A DNA stretch of 64,000 bases from Rhabdophis nuchalis (taxonomy: Eukaryota; Chordata; Lepidosauria; Squamata; Natricidae), in the NCBI GenBank assembly GCA_039707465.1, contig CM077644.1, forward strand, positions 201,597,962 through 201,661,961, read 5' to 3'. The notes under the pieces were generated by a model, which had not been told where the DNA came from, ran no database searches, and was given only the letters and a program-made list of their open reading frames with translations. The position numbers and the translations under genes are program-made. Below, piece after piece: positions 33,193 to 43,259 of the stretch (within the stretch, counting starts at the first letter, position 1; the number at the start of each line of letters is the position of its first letter).

Positions 33193-36100
33193 TCCATAGA
33201 TACCAAGCTTTCGCTTGTTGTAAAATGGTTTATTATAAAATCTGAAAACTGTTCTTTGACTGCATGAAGGTATTTCCATTTCACGTGTACTCTTAAGAAA
33301 TAAGATACTGTATGCAAATTGTATTGAATCATTGAATAAGGACATAAACACAATTATGTTTCCTGTTTGCAGCAATGAAATAGTTTTGTTTTTCGACATT
33401 TTTTGGTGCGTAGATGAAAAAAGAAACTATTTCAATTAACTCAGTGCTATTTCCTGATTTGTTTTATTTCCTGACTCTTGTTCATCTGAAGGAAAATGTT
33501 GAGCTACTGTGAGTGAATTACATTCTACAACTGTTTTAGAATTAGATTTAGAAATAAAGTACTAAATATTAGAAGTTTTAAAGTAGCTAATGTGACTTTT
33601 AAGCAGGATAGTGCATTTGCTTGACATTTCCATTAAAATTAATGTACTGATATCATTGTTTAGAAACTAATAATGCAAGCAAGCTATCTAGGCTCACTTA
33701 CCAGTAAAGAGCATTTATTTTAACTGGACTTACTTTTAGGTAATAATGTGCAAGATTGTAATCATAGTTATTCTTATATTTATATTCTTTCATTTTTATG
33801 GAATTTTTATGGAAACATTGAGGAAAAACCACTAGATAGTGATCGCATGCTGATATAATGCTAAACACTTTGTCTAATACTGAACTGTCTGATAGCTAAG
33901 AAAGATAATCAGGCAAGGTAGAAAGAAAATATTGTGCCTTTTACATATTTCAAAATGTATAACGTAATTCATCTGAAGGCCAGATATGGCATCCTGCTCC
34001 AATATCAAATAATCGTATGTAATGTATATGACTGAGTAGTTCATCCATATATTTATCTTAAAAACTGAAGGTGGGCAATGCATTTAGGTGGTACTTGACA
34101 GAGATGTATTTGTACCATAAAGGACAGTACTACTAATACATTGATTTTGTCCTGTTAATTATTTAGTGCCCATCTCTAGGCAAGACTAAGAACTGTTATT
34201 TGGATTTAATCAATCTTCCTGGTATAGTCTAGATATTGGATAATAACTACAGTTTGCAATATTTGCAAATATTGGTACTACAGTTCCTATCTTTCCCATT
34301 CTATTTGGAGGATAATTCAAATTGTAATCCAGCAAAATAAAGGGGAATTTAAAAAAAACATGGTTGGAAAACATGCTAGTGAAACAAAGGGATTTATAAT
34401 CCTGCATATAAATCTATACAGTAAAATAGTTTTTATGATACAAAAACCAAATCCACAATATTACAATTTAGAATATAATAACAGTCTGTGACCTATTGGG
34501 TCATCATTTCAGAAATATTTTCTTACCTAAACAGAAAAACACAATTACAAAGGGCAATATAGCAGTGGAAGCAGGAGAAACATCCAATATCCTGACAGCC
34601 TGATTGCAGCTGACCACCCTCTGGCAGCCAATGGTGGGACCATTCTATCCCGCCTCTGGAGGGTTAGGATGAGACTGGCCTACTCTACCTGTGGGCAGAG
34701 GCATAATAGTGCAACAACATTGAAGGGACCACAATTTTGCCAAATTTCAATCTCACAGCAGTTGTGAGATCCGGTTTTTGGGTGCATTCTGTAAGTTAGT
34801 ACATTTGAATTACATTTCGTTCAAAAACTGTTACCCTATGTTGCACTGTTTCACTCAGTTAAAGGTTACACACCGACGAATTTTAGAAGTATATTGTATT
34901 ATAGACACATCAATAAAATGGCTACATTGGAAGAGATAGCAGGGATCAAGATATGCATGTATCGGAAAACAAATGGATGAGGTTGCATTCTTCCTTCTTG
35001 TTTCCCTGGCCTAGATGCTTTCAGCCACCTAAAGCCTTTTGGTCTCATCTTTCCATAAAAAGCAACAGTACATTGCACCCCGTTTTTATTTTTATTTTCT
35101 AAGAATGCTGCAACATATAAGGCACATGCATACCCAGAGTAGTCTTAGAAATAAAGGTTATACTTGAAACTGGAGTGTATTCAATCTCCCTTCCTCCCCC
35201 CTCTCTTTCTCTCCCTCCCTCTCTTCCTTTCTCCCTCTCCCTACCTATCTACCTATATAAACTCATGTGGAAATTGAAGCTGGTAAATATCAAAGAAAGT
35301 ATCTAGAAGTGATTGTGGCTTATTCCACAAACCATGATTTTAAAATAATTGATTATCGTGAGAAGTAAATTGAACCTTAAAGAAGGTATAAAACCAGCCC
35401 ATTATACTGTGCTTCAGGCACATTTAAATGAAATAGTTTCATTCACACATGGTTAATGCTGGCTAAGAATTCTAGAAATTGAAGTTAAATACATCTAAAG
35501 CCCCTAGCTTGAAAAAAAGTTGTACTAGTTTGTGTCTAATAATTTACGCTGCACACAAAAAGGCTGCTACGATTCTGCGACATTACAGTATGCAGTACAA
35601 TATCTGGAAGAATAATACTGCAAGCTAATCTCAGGCAATGCCATTCCTGATTAAGTGAAAATTAAATATACTGCAACCATATGCCTCATCTTTAACTTGT
35701 AGGAAGCACTACTTTATGCCTAAGCTGTGTTATGTGTACAGTCACATCATTTCTGTCATCATATTTCATCTAATAACACTCCATGTAATAGTACCTCCAT
35801 TAAGAAGTAGCAAATGGATTACATAAAGGCCAAGAGGGATTTTAAAATGATAGAAGAGCAGACAAATGTTTGACATCAAATATTTTAGAAATGTATAATG
35901 TAGTGAAATAGGAATATATAAAAAAGCTAGCTTCTTACTGAGTATAAATCATATTTTAAAAATCAGCTGTTACCAAAAGACAATAAACGCTATTTAAAGG
36001 TAAGAGATACCACCCTTATTACTCAGAGGCTAGAATCCTAACTCTGTGTGTTCTTACCAGTAAAGCTACTGACATCAGAATGTGTAACTTACTGATTAAG

Positions 36101-36248
36101 AGAGGCTGATTTAAAATTGCCTGCAATGGCCTGTATCCGTTTCTGCATATCTATTCATGGGGTTGATGGGTAAGCAAAGGTTGTAGATGTCTGCAACAGG
36201 TTGAGGCAAACAGCTCTCAAATCCCAACTTTGTTGTGTGGAGGTGCAC
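33193..36248. other. Intergenic, mostly without recognised features
   Basis: Long AT-rich stretch. A pyrimidine-rich low-complexity run (CTTTCTCTCCCTCCCTC units) lies at about 35182-35262. The segment 34560-34720 is more GC-rich, but no family was recognised. Confidence 0.45.
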
Positions 36249-36410
36249 CAGAGATGGGTTGCTCCTAGTTCAGCCCGGATTGAGCTAACTGGTAGTGATG
36301 GTGGCAGAAGACTCTGCCCACCTGCCCAGATGCTTCTGCGAATGTGCAGAAGCATCGCATGCATACACACAAATGAACCGGTAGTGAAAAAAAATGGAAA
36401 CTCACCACTG
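36249..36410. mobile_element. hAT-like MITE (162 bp)
   Basis: Ends CAGAGATGGGTTGCTCC and (inverted) CAGTGGTGAGTTTCCATT. Flanks AGGTGCAC (36241-36248) and AGGTCCAT (36411-36418) agree at six of eight bases. Internal AACCGGTAGTG blocks are shared with the next element. Confidence 0.55.
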
Positions 36411-36433
36411 AGGTCCATGTCCTGTGTGCTGAT

Positions 36434-36681
36434 CAGTGGTGGATTCCTACTGGTTCAGACCAGTTTGGCTGAACTGGTAGTAGTTTGTCAGTCTGGGTCG
36501 CTGGAACCGGCAGCGACCTAGGCTTGCCACACCCCCAAAGCAGTTCTCCCGGTGGTGCCATAGGTCCTGCCATCTTGTTTTTTGCTTCTGCACATGTGCA
36601 GAGCAATTTTTATTGCTCTGTGCATGTGCATGGCACACCCACGAGCTAACCGGCAGTAGTGACTGCCGGAACCCATCCCTG
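36434..36681. mobile_element. hAT-like MITE (248 bp)
   Basis: Ends CAGTGGTGGATTCCTACTGG and (inverted) CAGGGATGGGTTCCGGCAG. Flanks GTGCTGAT (36426-36433) and GTCTTGAT (36682-36689) agree at six of eight bases. It is the same family as 36249-36410. Confidence 0.6.
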
Positions 36682-36689
36682 GTCTTGAT

Positions 36690-38329
36690 TGGTTGATTCA
36701 AATTCCTGTTCTGCGCTTTGCTATTTAAGTGCCCCCTAGCCAGAACAAACATTTGTAAAAATATAAATGGAATACCTATGCAACCGTCCCTGAACACAGA
36801 TGCAAACATTCCTTAATGTGCAATGCTGGAGAAATCTGTTCGATCTTAAGACATGGAAGATGTAACAAGTTTTGTCATCATCTTGTTTGTCATAGAAATC
36901 AAGTTCAGAATTGATGCACTTAGACTATCTATTCTTACATTTAACAAAAACCCCAGTTTTCAAAATAAAAATAATAAAAATAATGGGAGTTGTCTTTCAA
37001 TTGTGTGCACTCAACAATCCCACCATAACTTGAAAGGTAAAAATAAAATGTAGCCCAGGCCAAATAAAGTTGCTTTCCCCTGCCCCAAAGCTGTCATTCT
37101 TCTCTTTTTTTTTTAAATTATCCCATGTTGGATAATTATCTGACAAGCATCTGCCATAGCAACAAACATAACAACTGTTGATAAGAAAGACAAAAAAGTT
37201 TGTATAATGGACATTACAATATCTGGAGACAGCAAAATAGGGTGGGAAAAGGAATTTGAGAAAAATCACAAAATATAAAGATTTGAAAATAGAAGAATTG
37301 TGGGAAAAGAAAGTAAAGATAGTACCAATAGCAATAGGCACCTTGGGTGCAATCCCAAAACATCTGAAGCACCATTTGAACACCATCAGCATCAACAAAA
37401 TCACTATTAGTCAATAGCAAAAGGCAGTTTTACATGGAATAGCATACATCCTGTGATGATACCTTTAATATTAATAAGCACCAATAGCTGCCTACCCAGA
37501 TCCTTGAGAAATACTTGAACAAAATGAACAAAAATGCCAAATCGAATATAAACATCTGGCTGACTATATGACCAACTATAATAATAATAATATGTCTGCA
37601 CTACCTCATTAGGGGAAAGCTTGCTCATTTTTTCTACCCTTGTTTCACTTCAGTGTGAAATCATAAAGGGCACTGAACAATAAAATAGACATGGAGTGTC
37701 TAATGGTGTCCTATTTTTGCAAAGGGCTCTTATCTTTGTATTCCGGCCCTCTGAACCATGGTTATGCCTATGACAGGGTTGGTCAGGGAAAATAAATGTA
37801 GCCCTCAATTACTGTAAACCGTAAGAGCTGGATAGGTTTAGTTGTCTCCTTGACAATGTAATTCTTTGTAATCTAATTAAGCAAAGACAGTTAAGTTTCC
37901 AGATATAGGAACTCTTGTATTCTGCAGTTTCCTTTTATGACTTAAATGAAACAGAAACTACCAGACATCTGATGCATTGTTTTGTGTGTATGTGTCTTCT
38001 AGCCAATCCTTAATCCTGACAACTGCCTAGATAAGTCTCTGCAGTTTTTCTGGCAAGATTTGATAAATGGTTTGTCATTGCCTCCTTCCTGACTGAAAGA
38101 GAATGATTGACTCAGCTGGTTTTGTTTCTAAGGCAGAATTAGAATTCATGGTGTCCTGGTTTCCAACTAGATACCTTAACAACTGCAACAAACTGGTTCT
38201 TGCTAGATAAATGCAGTACTTTGACTGAATATAAAAATGAAAGCATTTAACTCAGTTGATTGTCCGTAGTAAACATTAAGATATTCCTTTAAATATGGTT
38301 CTTTTTCCTGCCTTTTCCACAATCCAATT
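36690..38329. other. Intergenic, no recognised feature
   Basis: AT-rich. Minus-strand open frames near 36997-37420 show no family resemblance. Confidence 0.45.
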
Positions 38330-38371
38330 TTCCAATTCTCCTATTAATGGCAATTAATAAGAGAATTGGAA
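38330..38371. repeat. Short inverted repeat
   Basis: Arms 38330-38348 and 38353-38371 (TTCCAATTCTCCTATTAAT and complement, one mismatch) with a 4-nt loop. Confidence 0.8.
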
Positions 38372-38478
38372 ATACGAATTATTTAGATAATAAATATTCC
38401 CCTTGGTAAAACATCAACTATATTTGTCCTACCATCATTTTCAATCTCTTTTATCTTTCTCCTTCCAATTGTCTAGAA

Positions 38479-38673
38479 CAGTGGTTCTCAACCTGTGGGT
38501 CAGGACCCCATTGGGGGTCGAACGACCCTTTTACAGGGGTTGCCTAAGACCATCGGAAAACACATATTTTCAAAAAAATACGGAAAACATAAAATAATTT
38601 TATCGTTGGGGGTCAACACAACATGAGGAACTGTATTAAAGGGTCGTGGCATTAGGAAGGTTGAGACCCACTG
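38479..38673. mobile_element. SPIN-like hAT MITE (195 bp) with perfect target duplication
   Basis: It starts CAGTGGTTCTCAACCTGTGG, then GGGGGTCGAACGACCC, CAGGGGTTGCCTAAGACCAT and CGGAAAACACATATTT, and ends AGGTTGAGACCCACTG. This series of blocks is that of the SPIN hAT family known from many tetrapods. It is flanked by a perfect 8-bp duplication, GTCTAGAA (38471-38478 and 38674-38681). Confidence 0.85.
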
Positions 38674-38681
38674 GTCTAGAA

Positions 38682-39017
38682 GGACCAAGAATCAGTCCTC
38701 TTCCTTTCTCATTCAGAGAAACAGGAAAGGGATATGTTTCATCCCACTATCACTTTAGTTAAACACTTATTCCAGATTTAAAATGGCAGGAATAGATGAA
38801 GGTTTTCTTTATTGTCTGTCTCCAAAAGACCTCTCCTCTTTGTCCAAAGCCAACAAGACCATTGGGGTTGCAAAACTCTCCCTTTCTTATTCCAGCAATG
38901 AAGTGTCTTTCAGTGCAGAAATGTTAGGGGAATAGGATAGTCTATTCTTGTATCTCCCCTCATCAGTTACTTCCTCCCACTCTCTCTCTTCAGGCTGCCT
39001 TTTGCATAGTCCAATTC
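38682..39017. other. Intergenic, no recognised feature
   Basis: Nothing could be supported. Confidence 0.45.
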
Positions 39018-39154
39018 AGGGCTGTCAAACTTGTGGCCCCCAGGCCAGATGTGTCATCCGCTGTCCATGACCACATCCAGTTTAGCAAAGGGAGGGGGAG
39101 AAGTTGCAATATGTCACATGACGATGCCGTGACAATGCAAGTTTGATACCCCTG
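39018..39154. mobile_element. hAT MITE (137 bp)
   Basis: Ends CAGGGCTGTCAAACTTGTGG and (inverted) CAGGGGTATCAAACTTGCAT. Flanks GTCCAATT (39010-39017) and GTCTAGTT (39155-39162) agree at six of eight bases. It is related to the element at 16698-16824. Confidence 0.7.
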
Positions 39155-39162
39155 GTCTAGTT

Positions 39163-39650
39163 GTTTTTGAAGGTTGAGTTTCCTGAATCATTGGAATGAA
39201 ACAAAAAAATTCTGAGGCAAATAAAATCCAGGGGGCAAAGTGAGAATGGTAGTTATTTGACTTATTGATGATGATTATGATGAAGTCAGTGTAAAATCTT
39301 AGCAACCACATAAATAGATTTTGTCCATGAATGGGAAGCCTAGGTTGCTTCAAAGGATGATAATTGAGTTAAAAGCATAGACATAATTGTAAGTATTATA
39401 AGTAAAAGCTATTATGAGTAAAAGATCTGTTGAGTGAAGAATGCTGTCTTGTAATTTCACAAATATAATCTGGGGATGTTCCACAATATGGGGAAGTGGA
39501 GGGAATGCAGTCAGTGTGATCTCAATTGTCCACCCTTTTTCTAGGATAGCAAACAAAACAGCAGAGATAATCTTTACAGAAAAATGCTAGAAGGAAATGA
39601 ACAAGTAACCCCTTAGTAAGAATAAATCTTCTTGAAGTGGATCTAAAAGC
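39163..39650. other. Intergenic, no recognised feature
   Basis: AT-rich sequence left of the composite hAT unit. Confidence 0.45.
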
Positions 39651-39752
39651 CTCTATACCAGTGGTTCCCAACTTGTCTGTGTGTATGCATGGGTTTTTTT
39701 CCAGGTATAGTATGGGGTAAACAGATTTTAAGAAAATAACATTTCATTACAG

Positions 39753-39907
39753 ATCTAGCAGCTGTTCCAGATTTTCAGTCTGGTGCAATGGAGAATTGGG
39801 GATTGACCACGTACCGGGAAGCTGCTTTGTTATATGATTCTGAAAAATCCTCAGTATCAAGGAAACTTGGAATTACTATGACAGTAGCCCATGAACTTGC
39901 TCACCAG
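39753..39907 (+). pseudogene. ERAP1: Orphan ERAP1 exon 6 copy (intact frame)
   Basis: The 155-bp segment has acceptor CATTACAG and donor CAG|GTATAT, the same length and phase as LNPEP exon 6. It encodes (G)[35 protein letters not shown] and [18 protein letters not shown]. It agrees with human ERAP1 exon 6 at 46 of 52 residues by manual comparison (human sequence from memory), clearly more than with ERAP2 or LNPEP. It keeps the GAMEN motif (39782-39796) and the HELAH zinc motif (39890-39904). Yet it lies 19 kb upstream of ERAP1's own start codon, with none of exons 2-5 or 7 nearby. It is therefore a displaced duplicate, probably non-functional, and could only be used as a cassette exon of some other transcript. 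Confidence 0.85.
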
Positions 39908-40087
39908 GTATATTGTAGTTTGCTTTTATTATATGACATTGAAGGTTATATTTTAATTATCTGGACAACAACTCCTTCTGAAATCAGAGAAGTAGCATCA
40001 TTTGACCATTACTTTGTGACACTTATATCAATGACTCAAGCCAGCATGTATGATTTTTTTTTCTCATAAAGCTAACAGAATCTACAG

Positions 40088-40312
40088 CTGTGGTTCCCAA
40101 CATGGGGCCCATGCCCCACAGGGGGGTGATTTTATTTTTAATGGGGGCAATTTGAACCTTGTTTAAACTAAGTTAATGGCCTTTTAGGCTTCCTCCACAT
40201 GAGTAGAGTACACTTTCTGAGTAAAGTTAAGAATTATATGTCATGAGGGGGGGGGGTCAGGATTTTAGAGATGCTTAGGTAGGGCATGGCCAAAAAAGGT
40301 TGGGAACGACTG
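40088..40312. mobile_element. Short hAT element forming the right end of the composite
   Basis: The left end is CTGTGGTTCCCAACATGGGG (second base off the CAG consensus), with blocks CCCATGCCCCACAGGGGGGT and AATGGGGGCAATTTGAACC. It shares its right end with the composite. The octamer before its left end is ATCTACAG, which does not match the CTCTATAC after its right end. That mismatch is what the composite-transposition model predicts. Confidence 0.7.
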
Positions 40313-40320
40313 CTCTATAC

Positions 40321-41628
40321 TTAAAAGGGAAACTATTTTATCTCTGAGGGGAAATATTGCATAGTAACCATGAGTATAAAAAGAACTTGCAGATGTCCTT
40401 CATAATAATCTTACTGCTACTTCCCCATTGTGTTCTAAATGTGCCACATGCACAGGAGTTTATTTTTAAATGTTCATATGAAATGTGAAACTCACATTCC
40501 CCACTTACATGTGTGCACCTGGACCTAGTTAACTTACTGGATCTGTTTGTTGCTGTTAAAATGCTTTTTAAGAGGTTTATGTGATATTATTTTTAAAGTT
40601 CTCTTATCTCTTTGTTGCCTCAGTCATGGTTAAAAATACCTTAATTTATGTGTTTGATAAATATTAGATTTTGGAATGGGATCATATTTGCAGTACTAAA
40701 AGGGCAGTCTTTTTGCTGGCAGCTTTGACCATCTGTTTGGAAGTGTTACACAGAGTAAATGCAGAACCCATGCTTCCCTCCACTTTCCTAATAGCTAAGT
40801 GGCACTATCGGAAATGACAGCACAAACCATCTGTCAGGCATCTGTGAACATGCTGTTTCTTATGTACAACATGCTCTTGCATATAGGAATCCCAGTGTTG
40901 TTTCCAGGATTCAAATATATTCAGATACATATTTGTATGTATGGATATATAGATGTATAACCAAGTTCTATTAAATTCAACAGAATTTATTTTCTGGTTT
41001 CTATAGCCACCTTTTCCAATCTGGTTTCCTCTAGAAGGATTCGGATTGTAGCTAACAAACTGTAAAAATATGGTTTATGGGAGGAAAATATGGTAACAAT
41101 TATTTCAATATATCTTCAGGTTACCAACTAAAGGAAAGGATATTTCAGAAAGCTGCCTTCTAATGAAATCTTATCCATTCTGACTCAGAAGTTAGTCTCA
41201 TTGTTTACAGTACAGTAGAACCTATTCCCATGTAAAGTACCATATGTAACACTGTATTAGTTACTTGAAATAAGCCATCAGCACACTGAAAGTAGTTTAA
41301 AATTTCAAAATAAAAACATCTGAGTTGTCTATAATGTAATTATCTCAGTGGTAATTCCATTTTCCCAAAGTCACAGACTTGTTTTATTGAAGCTGAAACA
41401 AATCTGTAGGAATATATCAGAAATTGTATTTATATTTTTAAAATGTTTAATGAAGATAAAAATAAGATGTAACAAGAAGATGTACATACCTAGGACAGAA
41501 ATTACAATAACATTTATAAGAATGGCACTGTTTCCCCACAAACATCAAAGTTACACTATCTTTGTTCAGCAAATATTATAATTTAATTATCTAAGCATAG
41601 ATTTTATAATTTCCTTCTTTTCCTTAAG
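40321..41628. other. Intergenic, no recognised feature
   Basis: AT-rich. Searched by eye for neighbouring ERAP1-like exons ([23 protein letters not shown] peptides) on both strands; none found. Confidence 0.5.
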
Positions 41629-41802
41629 GCTGCTCAAATTTGTTTTTATTATGGTTGGGGTCAAGTCAGTGGTAACTTGCATGTACAGCCAGAAAATTTC
41701 ACATCAGAAGCAGCTCCAAATCTGAGTATTTTTGCTGGAAAACAGATAGCTAATGCATTGTATTCAACCAATCAGCTCTCCAAGAAAGAAAATCTTTGGA
41801 AG
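41629..41802 (+). other. Exon-like open segment, unidentified
   Basis: 174 bp (58 codons, phase 0 at both ends) lie between a good acceptor (TTCCTTCTTTTCCTTAAG) and a donor-like AAG|GTTAAG. The translation is AAQICFYYGWGQVSGNLHVQ, PENFTSEAAPNLSIFAGKQI, ANALYSTNQLSKKENLWK, which has the look of a real protein segment rather than translated intron. I do not recognise the family. It could be an exon of an unknown gene, a displaced exon like the ERAP1 copy 1.3 kb to the left, or chance. Confidence 0.25.
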
Positions 41803-42302
41803 GTTAAGAAACAAATCAGCTATTACCATTGCATTTTTATGGAAGTTTCCAGGTTTCAATACTTAATTAGACAGTTTCCCTGAAAGGAGAATATTGAAGG
41901 TGGATTTTTTTTCCTGATTTAAATAGTTATTAAGCTTTGTAAATATTTTCAATACAGTCATGATACGAACACCCCAGAGATAGTATTTCATTCAAAATAA
42001 CTGACATGGACATAATATATAGAAGTAAAATCTGCATTTAATAATGTATACCACAAAGAAACTGTCCTAGTATAGACTGTTATTTTGCATTTAACATTTA
42101 TGTTCATTTTATGACTAATTTCTTAAGACTTTAATTTTTCTGTCATAATCTTGGTCTACAATTACTTTCATGAATGTTTGAATATGTGATATTTACAAAA
42201 TAGTGACATCAGCAGCCAAAATAAAAGTTTCTAGACAATCATTTCCTTCCTCATTTAACTCACTGTTGATTGCAGATGTTTCCAAAAAAATTGTCTGAAA
42301 TG
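41803..42302. other. Intergenic, no recognised feature
   Basis: AT-rich sequence. Nothing could be supported. Confidence 0.45.
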
Positions 42303-42385
42303 TATAGGGCTTCCTGCCTGGGCAGGGAGTTGGACTAGATGACCTCCAAGGTCCCTTCCAACTCTGCTATTGTATTGTAATATTG
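42303..42385 (+). mobile_element. CR1 3' end fragment, plus strand
   Basis: GGGAGTTGGACTAGATGACC, then TCCAAGGTCCCTTCCAACTC, ending in a TATTGTAATATTGTAA tail. It is the complement of the fragment at 21003-21084. Confidence 0.75.
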
Positions 42386-42969
42386 TAAATTAGGATGTGC
42401 TTATATCTTAAACCACATAAAAATATTGACAAACCTGTAACTTTTAAGACTTTTCTCTCTTTAGTTTTCATGCATCATTTCACCATGTAAATATACTAGG
42501 CATCAGTTATCTTTTCAAGTGGTAAGGTCTAAACAATTTTGAAAATTTCATGAACAGGACAAAAATAATTTAAACATAAAATAAAAATGGATAAAATCTC
42601 ATTAGAACTAAGATTTTGATTGTTTTAATCTTTTTTTAATCAGTAATCTTTATTATAAAATTCTCAAAATTCACAGAAGTAACTGTAGATCAAGATTACT
42701 ACAGAAAAGATGTCTTAAGGAATTAATTATAAAATGAACATAAATGTTAAATGCAAAATAACAGTCTATACTAGGACATCTTCTTTGTGGTATACAATAT
42801 TAAGTCACAAAACACTATCTTAGTTAGAATAAAAGGGATGGTAAATACAGCTGCTATGTTGCAAATTCCCAAAATAAGCCCAGGTCTGGAGAAATGGGGG
42901 AATATTTGATTCATAGACCTCCAATCTAAACTTTCAGAATTCAACTGCAGTGTATGGTGATGTCTCATC
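42386..42969. other. Intergenic, no recognised feature
   Basis: AT-rich up to the 5' truncation point of the L2 nest. Confidence 0.45.
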
Positions 42970-43259
42970 ATTTGTTGGGGGAACGTGGCCGCTGGTTACA
43001 AGCGGTCACACGGCCCAACTCCCTGAGCTCCCCCCGCAATCTAGGAGGTAAAGGATCACAGAGCCGGGGCCCTAGGCTGATGCTGTGCAACGCCAGGTCC
43101 GTGATGAACAAAGCCCCCCTCATTAATGACCTTGTGTCAGAGGGGGAGCCAGACCTGGTGGGTATAACGGAGACCTGGTTGGGCCACGAGGGTGGATTAC
43201 CCCTCGTGGAAATGTACCCACCAGGCTACCATGCATTTCATCAGCCACAGGCCCTAGGT
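42970..43259 (+). mobile_element. Outer L2 copy, 5' part (interrupted)
   Basis: From about 42970 the translation follows the endonuclease start of L2 ORF2 (RLMLCNARSVMNKAPLINDL, VSEGEPDLVGITETWLG, YPPGYHAFHQPQAL). It stops at CCCTAGGT (43259), where an inner L2 is inserted, and resumes at 47840. Its 5' end is truncated relative to the inner copy. Confidence 0.85.

Larger units (their letters stand above)
39659..40312 (+). mobile_element. Composite hAT unit carrying an ERAP1 exon (654 bp)
   Basis: The left terminus CAGTGGTTCCCAACTT and the right terminus, AAGGTTGGGAACGACTG (CAGTCGTTCCCAACCTT inverted), form hAT inverted repeats. The unit is flanked by a perfect 8-bp duplication, CTCTATAC (39651-39658 and 40313-40320). 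Inside, after about 16-30 bp of hAT sequence, come 398 bp or so of ERAP1-like sequence: the end of an intron with its acceptor, the 155-bp exon 6, a donor and the start of the next intron. A second, complete short hAT (40088-40312) supplies the right end. The simplest reading is that outer ends of two neighbouring hATs in ERAP1 were used together to move the intervening exon here. That history is inferred; the termini and duplication are directly visible. Confidence 0.75.

Noticed and set aside
39753..39907. Reading the orphan exon as a remnant of ERAP2
   Set aside because: Residue agreement with ERAP1 (46 of 52 by manual count against human) is far better than with ERAP2. No other ERAP2-like exon is nearby, and hAT ends with a matching duplication explain its isolation.
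40088..40312. Explaining the right hAT as a simple independent insertion
   Set aside because: Its own flanks (ATCTACAG and CTCTATAC) match at only five of eight positions, whereas the outer pair is identical. An independent, mutated insertion remains possible and is noted as the main alternative.
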